A DNA stretch of 64,000 nucleotides from Chryseobacterium vrystaatense (lineage in GTDB: Bacteria > Bacteroidota > Bacteroidia > Flavobacteriales > Weeksellaceae). Shown piece by piece: positions 18,897-28,164 of the stretch. A program made the translations under genes and the position numbers. Position 1 is the first letter of the stretch. Each line of letters opens with the position of its first letter. Under the pieces are notes generated by a model that worked only from the letters and a program-made list of their open reading frames with translations, searched no databases and was not told the origin of the DNA. The DNA lies in contig NZ_JPRI01000002.1 in the NCBI RefSeq assembly GCF_000737765.1, positions 496,001-560,000 on the forward strand, read 5' to 3'.

Positions 18897-19211
18897 ATTT
18901 TTGATTTTTGCAAAGGTAGGATTTTTGGGATAAACCGGAATTTCAGATCTTAGATTTCAGATTTCAGACCCCAGACATGAGACCGGTGTTAAGACTGGAA
19001 TGGAAAGATGTCAATGCTAAATTTTGAATAATAGATTAACAATTTTTGACCCCGCACCTCGTATTCCGAAACCCTATAACTCCCCCAAACTCTGCTATTC
19101 TCCAACCTTAACCCCACGCTAAAATGCTTCGACACTCAAACTCACCAATCCGTCCCTCCAACTCTCAACTATAATTCGTACTTTTGCAGATTCAAACAGC
19201 GTAGCAAATTT
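18897..19211. other. Intergenic spacer with dispersed word repeats
   Basis: About 315 bp without a gene. It contains AGATTTCAGATTTCAGAC at about 18952-18969, identical to a copy near 53.42 kb. A C/T-rich stretch follows (CCCTATAACTCCCCCAAACT and CCCTCCAACTCTCAACT) that resembles 53.63-53.71 kb. The rlm/rsm gene promoter lies at the right end. Confidence 0.5.
19179..19186 (+). promoter_or_regulatory. -7 element of RsmB-like methyltransferase gene
   Basis: TACTTTTG fits TAnnTTTG, 25 nt before the ATG at 19212. No good -33 TTG. Confidence 0.4.
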
Positions 19212-20417
19212 ATGGAACTTATTCACAGAAACTTAGCGATCGGAATTCACGATGCTTTACAGGAAACATTTTTCGAGAAGAACAAATACGCCGATAAGGT
19301 GATCGAAAGACTTTTAAAAGCCCACAGAAAATGGGGAAGCCAGGACAGAGCCGTTGTTTCTGAGATTTTCTACAATATTATCCGCTGGAAAAAACGTCTT
19401 GAATATTATATGGGTGAAGGGGTAAAACCTACCAATATTTATAAACTGATGATTGCGTACCTGCTTTGGAGCAAGACCAATTATAAAAAGTTTGAAGAAT
19501 TTGACGGAATTAAAATCGCAGATATTCTTACCAAACTTAAAAAGAATACAGTTCCTACGAAAGCTATCGAACATTCTATTCCGGAATGGTTAGCTGAAAC
19601 TTTGGAAAAAGAATTAGGTCCGGGTTGGGAAAAGGAAATGTACGCTTTAAATGAGAAGGCTCCTACTGTATTAAGAGCAAACAGCCTGAAAACAACTCCC
19701 AAAGAACTTATTTCTGATCTTTCTGATGAGGGTGTTGTGGCTTACACAGTAAAAAACTATCCTGATGCCGTACAACTGGAAGAAAAGAAGAATGTTTTCC
19801 TTACTACGGCATTTAAAGAAGGTCTGTTTGAAGTTCAGGATGCTTCCTCACAGAAGATAGGATATTTCCTTGATGTAAAGGAAGGACAGAGAGTTGTGGA
19901 TGCATGCGCAGGTGCGGGTGGGAAAACACTTCACTTAGCTGCATTGATGGGAAATAAGGGACAGATTGTCGCTTTAGATATTTTTGAATGGAAACTGGCT
20001 GAGCTGAAACGTCGTGCAAAAAGAGCAGGCGCACACAATATAGAAACCCGAATGATCTCTGATAATAAAGTGATCAAGCGTCTTCATGATAAAGTAGACA
20101 GACTTCTTATTGATGCACCCTGTTCAGGACTTGGTGTTTTAAAGAGAAACCCAGACAGTAAATGGAAGATCGACCAGGATTTTATCGACAGAATTAAAAA
20201 AGAACAGCAGCAGATCCTTCAGGATTATTCAAAAATGCTTAAAGTAGGTGGGAAATTGGTGTACGCAACTTGTTCTATCTTACCATCTGAAAATAATTTA
20301 CAGGTAGAAGAATTTTTGAAAACCAATTCAGGTTATAAGCTGGTTAAAGATGAAAAAGTAATGCCTAGTCACGGTTACGATGGATTCTATATGGCACTGA
20401 TCGAAAGAGTTTCTTAA
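19212..20417 (+). CDS. RsmB/NOP2-family rRNA (cytosine-5) methyltransferase
   Basis: 401 aa. An N-terminal NusB-like helical region precedes the SAM-dependent methyltransferase domain. The domain has VVDACAGAGGKTLHLAALM (SAM motif I), the DAPCSGLGVLKRNPD motif IV with its Pro-Cys, and YATCSILPSENNLQVEEFL with the catalytic Cys of motif VI. It makes 5-methylcytosine in rRNA, by family most likely 16S. Bacteroidetes members are often called RsmB; the exact target base is inferred. Confidence 0.9.
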   Translation: MELIHRNLAIGIHDALQETFFEKNKYADKVIERLLKAHRKWGSQDRAVVSEIFYNIIRWKKRLEYYMGEGVKPTNIYKLMIAYLLWSKTNYKKFEEFDGIKIADILTKLKKNTVPTKAIEHSIPEWLAETLEKELGPGWEKEMYALNEKAPTVLRANSLKTTPKELISDLSDEGVVAYTVKNYPDAVQLEEKKNVFLTTAFKEGLFEVQDASSQKIGYFLDVKEGQRVVDACAGAGGKTLHLAALMGNKGQIVALDIFEWKLAELKRRAKRAGAHNIETRMISDNKVIKRLHDKVDRLLIDAPCSGLGVLKRNPDSKWKIDQDFIDRIKKEQQQILQDYSKMLKVGGKLVYATCSILPSENNLQVEEFLKTNSGYKLVKDEKVMPSHGYDGFYMALIERVS

Positions 20418-20441
20418 TCAGAACCAACTATAAAAATATAC

Positions 20442-20468
20442 AGCTGCTCTTTTAGAGCAGCTTTTTTT
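20442..20468 (+). terminator. Terminator after RsmB-like gene
   Basis: 9-bp stem AGCTGCTCT/AGAGCAGCT, loop TTT, then T-tract. Confidence 0.9.
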
Positions 20469-20623
20469 ATTTAAAATTTTCAATTAAATGAATTTTACAA
20501 CAGCATATTACCAATATCTGTAACATATGCATTGGTAATCCCTACTTATTAGATTCTACTAAAACCGTTTCATCTCCCGCAGAATTTGATCATGGATTTT
20601 ATCTTTGTGGAAAACCGTTCTAT

Positions 20624-22291
20624 ATGCATAAAAAAATTCTATTCAACTTCTTTACCTTACTGTTATGTGTTGTTACATACGCACAGACCTATGAGATTCA
20701 ATACATCAGTTCTTACAATGGAAAAGTTCTTACAGAGCAATCCCCTACTCTTGTCTTGGCAGACGGGAAAGATAATTTCATTCTGAACAATACAATCCGT
20801 GAACAGAAAAGTGATTATCCATTTGAAATTACCAAGATCGAAAAACCATCCAATACAGTTGTATCTTATGCTTTTCTGAAGCCTGAAGAAATTATATCAT
20901 CTTCAGACACAGAATCCATAGGAAAACAGACCTTCGAATTAACCAATGAAACAAAAAAAATTCTGGGCTACAGCTGTAAGAAAGCAGTTACAAAGATCAA
21001 TTCCAATACAATAGAAATCTGGTACACCAATGATCTGAAGATCAAGGGCGGGCCTTCTGTGCTCGGACAGAATTTAGGTTTTGTTTTAGAAATCGAAAGA
21101 AATAAAAACTCACTGATCACGGCAAGCTCCATTAAGAAAGAAAAAAAAACAGATATTGATCATATCATAAAAGGTTCAATACAGTCTACCGACCTTCTGG
21201 GTTATAAGGATCTCCTTTGGAAAAGCCGTTTTACTACCTTGAAGGTTTTTGAAAACGAAACGGTCAATTTTTCAGACGAATCAAAATCAAGTGAAAATGT
21301 CAGGAAGTTCGCTAACGGGACCATTATTCTTAAAAAAATAAAATTTCCAATCATTAAAGAAGGCGATAATATTTTTGTTGAAGTAAAACAGCAATCCAAC
21401 GGTGATGCCTATGACAGAACAGGAACCATATTCTTTATCCCACAGGATAAAGCCTCATCGTTTTTTGACGGATTGGAAAAAGGAGTTAAAACACTTCCTG
21501 CTTATGATAACGGAAACGGAAAGCAGTATTATGGTGTGGCAGCTACACAAAATTACAGTCCTGCCATAGAAATGATGCGGTTTTTTACTGCTTTCGGAAT
21601 TCAGAAATTCAACCATATCCAGCTGAAAGGAAAAGACTGGCAGACTATAAACCCGTACCGGCAGGATATTACAGAATTAAAACCATCGCTTTCTGAAAAG
21701 GAGCTTTGGGTAGGAGCTTTCATTGGGAACTATGATCAGGGCGGCCATAAGATAAGTCTGGAGATTACCGTCCATAAAAGCGGTCAAACCGTTTATAAAA
21801 ACAATACAGTAATTCCTCTTTTCAATACCTTAAATATTATGGAAATGGCAGGTCAGGATTATTCAACAATGTTTAATCAGGATAAGGGTCTTTTTGTAGA
21901 ATTTACCTTAGAAAAAGATCTGAAAAATGCTCAATTGAGATACATCACTACCGGACACGGAGGGTGGGAAAACGGCGATGAATTTGTTCCCAAAGCCAAT
22001 TCTGTATTTTTAGATGGAAAAATGACGTTTTCTTTTGTTCCATGGAGGTCAGATTGTGGTTCTTACCGCCTCTACAATCCTGCTTCCGGAAACTTTCCTG
22101 ATGGTCTTTCATCATCAGACCTCAGCAGGTCCAACTGGTGTCCCGGAACAGTGACCAACCCGAATTTCATACCACTCGGAGATTTAAAAGCAGGCCAGCA
22201 TACGATACAGGTGAAAATCCCGCAGGGAGCATCAGAAGGCACAAGTTTCAGTTCATGGAATGTTTCAGGCGTACTCTTAGGGTCCCAATAA
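20624..22291 (+). CDS. Secreted PNGase F-like peptide:N-glycosidase with N-terminal GLPGLI-like domain
   Basis: 555 aa with a signal peptide (residues 1-20). Residues about 22-190 resemble a GLPGLI-family beta domain (YEIQYISSYNGKV, LGYSCKKAVTKIN). Residues about 205-555 resemble the two eight-stranded PNGase F domains. NGDAYDRTG aligns with the catalytic Asp region, HGGWENGDEFVP holds the Glu region, and WRSDCGSYRLYNP plus RSNWCPGTV match the PNGase F Cys/Trp segments. Elizabethkingia PNGF-II has a comparable extra N-terminal bowl-like domain. Expected reaction: cleavage of N-glycans from host or dietary glycoproteins outside the cell. Confidence 0.8.
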   Translation: MHKKILFNFFTLLLCVVTYAQTYEIQYISSYNGKVLTEQSPTLVLADGKDNFILNNTIREQKSDYPFEITKIEKPSNTVVSYAFLKPEEIISSSDTESIGKQTFELTNETKKILGYSCKKAVTKINSNTIEIWYTNDLKIKGGPSVLGQNLGFVLEIERNKNSLITASSIKKEKKTDIDHIIKGSIQSTDLLGYKDLLWKSRFTTLKVFENETVNFSDESKSSENVRKFANGTIILKKIKFPIIKEGDNIFVEVKQQSNGDAYDRTGTIFFIPQDKASSFFDGLEKGVKTLPAYDNGNGKQYYGVAATQNYSPAIEMMRFFTAFGIQKFNHIQLKGKDWQTINPYRQDITELKPSLSEKELWVGAFIGNYDQGGHKISLEITVHKSGQTVYKNNTVIPLFNTLNIMEMAGQDYSTMFNQDKGLFVEFTLEKDLKNAQLRYITTGHGGWENGDEFVPKANSVFLDGKMTFSFVPWRSDCGSYRLYNPASGNFPDGLSSSDLSRSNWCPGTVTNPNFIPLGDLKAGQHTIQVKIPQGASEGTSFSSWNVSGVLLGSQ

Positions 22292-22298
22292 AACAAAA

Positions 22299-22326
22299 CC
22301 TTCTTGCAAAGAGAATTGCAAGAAGG
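22299..22326. repeat. 11-bp inverted repeat after PNGase-like gene
   Basis: CCTTCTTGCAA/TTGCAAGAAGG with a 6-nt loop. On plus it is followed by TAAAAAC rather than T-rich DNA, so as a terminator it is weak for the upstream gene. The T-rich side is on minus. Confidence 0.6.
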
Positions 22327-22561
22327 TAAAAACACAAATGATGAAAAAAAATTATTTCGAGCCACAAAGTAAGCGCTAAAATTCATATAATAAATTACCA
22401 TATATTATTAATTATTTCATTTTAATTTTGTATAGAATATAAGGTCCTATTTTTCGTAACGAAAAATATTAATTAAATACGCCGTTTTTGGACCAAATAG
22501 TTAATATTTTTCTTTAAAAAGAATTATTAAGTTAATAATATTAACTTTTATTGATTTTTTA
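22327..22561. other. AT-rich upstream region of asnB
   Basis: Gene-free and strongly AT-rich. It holds a second TAATTTTG box (about 22425), a perfect ATTTTTC/GAAAAAT inverted repeat (about 22448-22467) and GTTAATATT/AATATTAAC (about 22500-22546). These could be operators, for example for an Lrp/AsnC-type regulator such as the one near 41 kb; that link is only a guess. Confidence 0.35.
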
Positions 22562-22592
22562 TTGTTATTTTTAAACATCAAAGCTAATTTTG
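22562..22592 (+). promoter_or_regulatory. asnB promoter, Bacteroidetes type
   Basis: TTG at 22562-22564 and TAATTTTG at 22585-22592 with a 20-nt spacer, ending 18 nt before the asnB ATG. Confidence 0.6.
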
Positions 22593-22610
22593 CTTCAAAT
22601 AAGTAACAAT

Positions 22611-24281
22611 ATGTGTGGAATAGTATGTTTGTTTGATGCCAAACAAAAGACAGAAATATTAAGACCTCAGGTTTTAGAAATGTCAAAAAAGATCCGTCAC
22701 CGCGGTCCGGATTGGAGCGGTGTATTTCAGGATGAAAAAGTAGTTTTCTCTCATGAGAGGCTTGCTATTGTAGATCCTACTTCAGGAAAACAACCTTTGT
22801 TTACCAAAGATGAAAAAGTAGTTCTGGCCGTGAACGGAGAGATCTATAACCATAGAGAATTAAAAGAAGAATTTCCTGATTTTGAATTTCAGACCCAGTC
22901 GGATTGCGAAGTCATCCTGGCTCTTTACAGAAAGTACGGCAAAGATTTCATTGAAAAACTTAACGGGATTTTCGCATTTGCCCTTTACGATATTGAGAAA
23001 GGAATTTACCTGATCGCCCGTGATCATATGGGAATCTGCCCGCTTTACCAGGGATGGGATAAAAACGGAAACTATTACGTTGCTTCTGAATTAAAAGCAC
23101 TGGAAGGCATCTGTAAAACAATAGAAACATTCCTTCCCGGACATCTTCTATACAGTCCGGATGGTACTGAACTTCAACAATGGTATACTAGAGACTGGGA
23201 AAGCTTTGACAATGTAAAAGATAACGAAACCGATATTTCAAAAATAAGAAAAGGTCTTGAAGATGCCGTTCACAGACAACTGATGAGCGATGTTCCTTAT
23301 GGTGTTCTCCTTTCCGGAGGCTTGGACTCGTCTGTGATATCAGCCGTAACCGCCAAATTTGCCAGACAGCGAGTTGAAAGTGGAGATACTCAGGAAGCGT
23401 GGTATCCGCGACTTCACAGTTTTGCAGTAGGATTGGTAGGATCTCCGGACCTGGCAGCAGCAAGAAAAGCAGCAGACCATATCGGATCGGTGCATCATGA
23501 AGTTAATTTCACCGTGCAGGAAGGACTTGATGCAGTGCGAGATGTGATTTATCATTTGGAAACTTATGATGTAACGACCATTAGGGCTTCTACCCCAATG
23601 TATCTTTTGGCAAGAGTAATCAAATCTATGGGAATCAAAATGGTTCTTTCCGGGGAAGGTGCAGATGAACTTTTCGGAGGTTATCTGTATTTCCACAAAG
23701 CTCCTAATGCCAAAGAATTCCATGATGAAACGGTAAGAAAACTTGGCAAGCTTCATTTATATGACTGCTTAAGGGCTAACAAGGCTTTGATGAGCTGGGG
23801 AATTGAAGGAAGAGTTCCTTTCCTGGATAAAGAATTCATGGATATCGCAATGACCGTTAACCCAAAAGATAAAATGATCAACGTTGCAGAAGGAAAAATC
23901 GAGAAATGGGTACTTAGAAAAGCATTTGAAGATATCCTTCCGGAATCTATTATATGGAGACAGAAAGAACAGTTTTCAGACGGTGTGGGTTATTCATGGA
24001 TCGATACTTTAAAAGAGGTTGCCGAAAAAGAAGTGAGTGACGAAATGATGGCTAACGCGAGATTCAGATTTCCACTGAATACGCCTCAAAATAAAGAAGA
24101 ATACCGTTACCGAACTATTTTCGAAGAGCATTTCCCAAGTGAAACGGCAGCTGCAACAGTTCCTTCGGTTCCGTCAGTAGCATGCTCCACTCCGATCGCT
24201 TTAGAATGGGACGAAGCCTTCAAAAAAATGAATGATCCAAGCGGAAGAGCAGTGAAAGTACATGAAACGAGTTATGAGTAG
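22611..24281 (+). CDS. asnB: Asparagine synthase (glutamine-hydrolysing)
   Basis: 556 aa. The ATG at 22611 is required because Cys2 (MCGIVCLFD) must become the N-terminal nucleophile of the glutaminase domain; an upstream in-frame start would block it. The N-terminal Ntn domain has RHRGPDWSG and VNGEIYNH. The synthetase domain has the PP-loop LSGGLDSSVISA and SGEGADELFGGYLYFHKAP. It converts aspartate, glutamine and ATP to asparagine. The C-terminus (from about residue 505) is longer than needed and Pro/Ala-rich, as in other bacterial AsnB. Confidence 0.97.
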   Translation: MCGIVCLFDAKQKTEILRPQVLEMSKKIRHRGPDWSGVFQDEKVVFSHERLAIVDPTSGKQPLFTKDEKVVLAVNGEIYNHRELKEEFPDFEFQTQSDCEVILALYRKYGKDFIEKLNGIFAFALYDIEKGIYLIARDHMGICPLYQGWDKNGNYYVASELKALEGICKTIETFLPGHLLYSPDGTELQQWYTRDWESFDNVKDNETDISKIRKGLEDAVHRQLMSDVPYGVLLSGGLDSSVISAVTAKFARQRVESGDTQEAWYPRLHSFAVGLVGSPDLAAARKAADHIGSVHHEVNFTVQEGLDAVRDVIYHLETYDVTTIRASTPMYLLARVIKSMGIKMVLSGEGADELFGGYLYFHKAPNAKEFHDETVRKLGKLHLYDCLRANKALMSWGIEGRVPFLDKEFMDIAMTVNPKDKMINVAEGKIEKWVLRKAFEDILPESIIWRQKEQFSDGVGYSWIDTLKEVAEKEVSDEMMANARFRFPLNTPQNKEEYRYRTIFEEHFPSETAAATVPSVPSVACSTPIALEWDEAFKKMNDPSGRAVKVHETSYE

Positions 24282-24442
24282 TGAATTTCGGGTATGAGAG
24301 TTTTGATTTTCGGAAGATTATTTATTATGGGCTGTAGTGCTTTAGAAACAGATCTTATCTGAAGTTTAAATAACTCCCCTTTTAATTATAAATTCTAATC
24401 ACTACCTTCTAATCTTAAACTTCTCACCCTAAAAATATTATC

Positions 24443-24471
24443 AATCCTGTAGCAATACAGGATTTTCTTTT
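24443..24471 (+). terminator. Terminator between asnB and next gene
   Basis: 9-bp stem AATCCTGTA/TACAGGATT, loop GCAA, then TTTCTTTT. It lies about 160 bp after asnB. Confidence 0.8.
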
Positions 24472-24534
24472 GAATAAACGTTAATAATATAATATAATTT
24501 AACTGACAATCAAAAATAATATCTAAGAAATAAT

Positions 24535-24542
24535 TATATTTG
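24535..24542 (+). promoter_or_regulatory. -7 element of secreted protein gene
   Basis: TATATTTG matches TAnnTTTG, 27 nt before the ATG at 24570. This supports that start over the TTG at 24540, which overlaps the element. Confidence 0.4.
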
Positions 24543-24569
24543 GACAACGAAAATATCAATTATAAAAAA

Positions 24570-25382
24570 ATGAGAAGAAATCTTACTGTTTTATTTGCCT
24601 TACTATCCATCAGTTTTGCTTTCGGACAGGGAAAATATGGCAAATACTTAAATTCAAAAAAGCTTGCTTTATCTTATAAGACTGTAAAAGATCAGGATAA
24701 GGATGACTATTACCAACAGTTTTACTGGCTGGTAAAAGCAGAGCAGCTTAAAACGTATCCTCACCTTAAAGATGTAAAACCTATCGTTTTATATGAATTC
24801 GTAAAAAAAGTAAATCCTCAGAATCCTACCAAAAAATTGGATGATAGAGGAAAAGAACTTAGAGCAACTGCTGAATTATCTTTAAATCAATATTTTAAGA
24901 ACAAAAAATTTGAGAACAATTCAGTTTTGATGTATAATCTTGAGACTTATGTTGATCCATCCAAAGGACAGTTCTATACTAAAGTAGATCCTGAGAAAAT
25001 CAAGGAGCTGGTTCCTAAAGAACTGTTTGCTTTCAACTCTTTAAACAGAAATTTAGGGGAAGAAAAAACCTATTATCTGTGGATCGATAAGAAAAAGGAT
25101 GATTTAAATATTATAGACATCATTCCTAATGAAAAAGAAGACAAAGCTTTTTATGTAAGACTAAAACAGTATCTTCCAGGCTATAAATTCACCAAATATG
25201 TTCCAACCGTGAAAAAAGGGAACAAGTCAGACAAAACAGATGTCGATTATTACTATATCATGCCGTTCGAACAAAACACCGATAACATCGAGTATAAAAC
25301 AAAAGATTTCAAAACTTTCATCTTAAGCCAGTACAGAAAAGCCGGCACCGAATGGAAGGGAGTAGAAAAACCCAGAAAATAA
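24570..25382 (+). CDS. Hypothetical secreted protein
   Basis: 270 aa with a signal peptide (MRRNLTVLFALLSISFAFGQ). It is Lys/Asp/Tyr-rich, with a clear mix of beta and helical segments (YYLWIDKKKDDLNIIDIIP) but no domain I recognise. Own promoter box upstream and a strong terminator downstream, so probably monocistronic. Confidence 0.75.
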   Translation: MRRNLTVLFALLSISFAFGQGKYGKYLNSKKLALSYKTVKDQDKDDYYQQFYWLVKAEQLKTYPHLKDVKPIVLYEFVKKVNPQNPTKKLDDRGKELRATAELSLNQYFKNKKFENNSVLMYNLETYVDPSKGQFYTKVDPEKIKELVPKELFAFNSLNRNLGEEKTYYLWIDKKKDDLNIIDIIPNEKEDKAFYVRLKQYLPGYKFTKYVPTVKKGNKSDKTDVDYYYIMPFEQNTDNIEYKTKDFKTFILSQYRKAGTEWKGVEKPRK

Positions 25383-25387
25383 ATTGA

Positions 25388-25418
25388 AAAGTCCTGTGAA
25401 AATTCACAGGACTTTTTT
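25388..25418 (+). terminator. Terminator
   Basis: 13-bp stem AAAGTCCTGTGAA/TTCACAGGACTTT with T-tract. Confidence 0.9.
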
Positions 25419-25521
25419 AATTTTATATGAAATTCTTCATCTAAGGATCAGACTGTTTTAGAACAGCAATTCTTTCAATAAAAATAAATCTGGAAATAAT
25501 TAGATTTCCAGTCTACACCGA

Positions 25522-26925
25522 ATGACAGAAACAAGCCCGCAACAGATCTCTGTAAAAAAAATACTTCCACTTATTCTCGCAACTGCGATATTTATGCAGA
25601 TGCTGGATTCCACAATTCTGAATACTTCCCTGCCCTCCATCGCAAGGGATCTTCATGAATCTCCGCTCAATATGCAGAATGCCATCATCAGCTACGTTCT
25701 GACTCTGGCGGTTTTCATGCCTGCCAGCGGTTTTCTCGCAGACCGGTTTGGTACTAAAAAAGTATTTATTTTTTCACTGGTCCTTTTCAGTTTAGGTTCG
25801 CTTTTCTGCTCCATGTCTCAGAATCTTACCCACTTGGTTATTTCAAGGGTTATTCAGGGGGTTGGAGGAAGTCTGATGACCCCTGTCGGAAAACTGGCTT
25901 TGATTAAAACCTTTGATAAAAGCGAATTGCTTAAAGCGATGAACTTTGCCATCATTCCGGCATTGATTGGTCCTGTACTTGGTCCGTTAGTCGGAGGTTA
26001 TATGGTGGATTATCTCTCATGGCACTGGATCTTCCTCATCAATATTCCGATTGGAGTTTTAGGAATCATTTTGGGATTAAAATATATGCCCGATTACAAA
26101 TCCACTGATGTTGATTTTGATTTAAAAGGCTTTTTAATCTTTGCTGCTGCATCGCTTCTGCTATCCATTTCACTGGAACTCTTTGGAGATATGCAGAATA
26201 TAAGCCCTGTCCTTTTTGTATTTATTCTGGGCTTTTTATTCCTTTACTATTATTACAAACATGCAAGACGGGGAGGAAATCCTATTTTCCCATTAGACCT
26301 TTTCCAGGTCAGAACATTCCGTGTAGGTATTGTAGGAAACCTTGCCACCCGGTTGGGGATCAGCTCTGTTCCGTTATTGCTGCCCTTAATGATCCAGATC
26401 GCGTACAAACAGTCGGCGGTGACTTCCGGATGGATCATTGCTCCGATGGCTCTGACGGCTATATTCGGAAAATCATCGGTGATTAAAATTTTGGATAAAT
26501 ATGGTTACCGGCAGACTTTAATGGTCAATACATTCATCATAGGAACCCTGATCTGCCTTCTTGCCATTCCTGATATCCATACTTCACTGTATTGGTTTGT
26601 CCCGATCATTGCTATATTAGGTTTTTTCAATTCCATCCAGTTCACTTCGATGAATACTATTTCTATTGCAGATCTGAGAAATTTCCAGACCAGCAGCGGG
26701 AATTCCCTGATATCCGTTAATCAGCAGCTGGCGATCGGATTTGGAATCGCTTTCGGACTTATTGTTTTAAAATTATTTGAAAATTCCGACCTGATCGAAG
26801 GCGAGATTCACAATGCTTTCCGCTATACTTTCTTTACTGTGGGAATATTAACCATCATCTCCGGTTTTGTCTTCAGAAGACTCCATATTTCAGACGGGAA
26901 GAATATGAAATCGAAAGAAGATTAG
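25522..26925 (+). CDS. MFS transporter, DHA2 (EmrB/QacA) drug-efflux type
   Basis: 467-aa polytopic inner-membrane protein. The motif MLDSTILNTSLPSIARDL in the first helix and loop, motif A GFLADRFGTKKVF, and GPLVGGYMVDYLSWHWIFLINIPIG (antiporter motif C plus the DHA2-specific WRWIF-type motif) place it with proton-driven drug exporters of the 14-helix DHA2 group. No membrane-fusion partner (EmrA) is adjacent. Substrate unknown. Confidence 0.93.
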   Translation: MTETSPQQISVKKILPLILATAIFMQMLDSTILNTSLPSIARDLHESPLNMQNAIISYVLTLAVFMPASGFLADRFGTKKVFIFSLVLFSLGSLFCSMSQNLTHLVISRVIQGVGGSLMTPVGKLALIKTFDKSELLKAMNFAIIPALIGPVLGPLVGGYMVDYLSWHWIFLINIPIGVLGIILGLKYMPDYKSTDVDFDLKGFLIFAAASLLLSISLELFGDMQNISPVLFVFILGFLFLYYYYKHARRGGNPIFPLDLFQVRTFRVGIVGNLATRLGISSVPLLLPLMIQIAYKQSAVTSGWIIAPMALTAIFGKSSVIKILDKYGYRQTLMVNTFIIGTLICLLAIPDIHTSLYWFVPIIAILGFFNSIQFTSMNTISIADLRNFQTSSGNSLISVNQQLAIGFGIAFGLIVLKLFENSDLIEGEIHNAFRYTFFTVGILTIISGFVFRRLHISDGKNMKSKED

Positions 26926-27044
26926 ATGAAAGAACTTTCTAAGCCGATGAACAGCGACGATGTAAATTGCTTTTTTCAGCTTTCTTATTTTTTCAGCTTT
27001 TTACGAACTTAACACAGGTCAATGCGCCTGATTCTACGCTTCAG

Positions 27045-27052
27045 TACTTTTG
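27045..27052 (+). promoter_or_regulatory. -7 element of pirin cluster
   Basis: TACTTTTG fits TAnnTTTG, 22 nt before the ATG at 27075. No good -33 TTG. Confidence 0.4.
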
Positions 27053-27074
27053 TTATATAAAAATTCACAATATT

Positions 27075-27950
27075 ATGACAGCGAAAAAAGTAGAAATCGT
27101 AGTATCTCCAAGACCTGCACATTTTGTAGGGGATGGTTTTAGGGTTCATAATTTTATACCGGGAGTACAGGGATTAGACATGAAAAGAATGGACCCGTTC
27201 ATCATGCTTGATTACAATTCTAAATTCCATTTCAACGGCTCGGAAAGACCAAGAGGTGTGGGAGTGCATCCACACAGAGGTTTTGAAACCGTAACGATAG
27301 CTTATCAGGGAAAAGTAGAACATCATGACAGTTCAGGTGGTGGCGGAATCATAGGCGAAGGAGATGTGCAGTGGATGACTGCAGCAAAAGGTGTTCTTCA
27401 TAAAGAATATCATGAAACCGAATGGTCCAAAAAAGGGGGGATTTTCCAGATGGTCCAGTTATGGGTCAATCTTCCTGCGAAAGATAAAATGAGCTGCCCG
27501 AAATATCAGGCTATAGAAAATACAGATATGGAACGCGTTGATTTAGGTGAAAACGGCCTTATAGAAATCATCGCAGGAGAATATAACGGGCACAAAGGTC
27601 CGGCAGAAACTTTCACTCCTTTACATATGATGAATGCTAAATTAAAGGCGGGAGGAAAAGCTGAGTTCAGTTTTCCGGCCAATTTTAATACCGCGGCATT
27701 GGTTATAGAAGGAAGCATTACGGTAAACGGAGACAAAAAAGCGGCAACAGACCATCTTGTGTTATTTAAAAACGAAGGTGAAACATTTAGCATTGAAGCT
27801 CATGAAGAGGCTGTTGTATTGATCATCAGCGGTGAGCCCATCAATGAACCGATTTATCCTCACGGCCCTTTCGTAATGAATTCAAGAGAAGAGATTATGC
27901 AGGCTTTTGAAGATTATAACACCGGAAAGTTTGGCTATCTGGAAGATTAA
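27075..27950 (+). CDS. Pirin family protein (first copy)
   Basis: 291-aa bicupin. The metal ligands are visible in the N-terminal cupin: HPHRGFETVT supplies two His, and GVLHKEYHE the third His and Glu. Some bacterial pirins have quercetinase activity and others act as redox-sensing regulators; which applies here is open. The start at 27075 is chosen because it follows the -7 box. The upstream extension to 26967 contains that box. It heads the redox cluster. Confidence 0.92.
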   Translation: MTAKKVEIVVSPRPAHFVGDGFRVHNFIPGVQGLDMKRMDPFIMLDYNSKFHFNGSERPRGVGVHPHRGFETVTIAYQGKVEHHDSSGGGGIIGEGDVQWMTAAKGVLHKEYHETEWSKKGGIFQMVQLWVNLPAKDKMSCPKYQAIENTDMERVDLGENGLIEIIAGEYNGHKGPAETFTPLHMMNAKLKAGGKAEFSFPANFNTAALVIEGSITVNGDKKAATDHLVLFKNEGETFSIEAHEEAVVLIISGEPINEPIYPHGPFVMNSREEIMQAFEDYNTGKFGYLED

Positions 27951-28016
27951 CAGAATTCAATTTATCTTAATCTTACATTATTCCTTTTTTATTAACTTTA
28001 TATAATTATGTTGAGT

Positions 28017-28137
28017 GAAACGCAAAGACAGAAACAATTGATGACCATGTTTTTTAAAGACTGATAATTAAACCTTACAGGTTTGGGAAACATCTTTAAA
28101 CACTAAACATTCAATATTTGTTCCGTCTTTGCGATTC
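28017..28137. repeat. MITE-like nested palindromic element, about 121 bp
   Basis: The outer arms GAAaCGCAAAGACaGAaACAA and its near-reverse complement TTGTTCCGTCTTTGCGATTC enclose a second pair (TTTAAAGA/TCTTTAAA) and an inner AAACCT-TAC-AGGTTT hairpin, so the whole element can fold into one long stem. It has no ORF and lies inside the pirin cluster. Confidence 0.6.
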
Positions 28138-28164
28138 GCCGACTTATAGACAATACCAAAATTT

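Noticed and set aside
22299..22326. Hairpin after the PNGase-like gene as a terminator
   Set aside because: Strong stem but no T-tract on the plus strand, so listed as an inverted repeat only.
22590..22610. Upstream ATG adding seven residues to AsnB
   Set aside because: It would bury the catalytic Cys2 and overlaps the -7 promoter element.
24540..24569. TTG start for the secreted protein at 24.57 kb
   Set aside because: The TTG is part of the -7 box; the next ATG gives a proper signal peptide.
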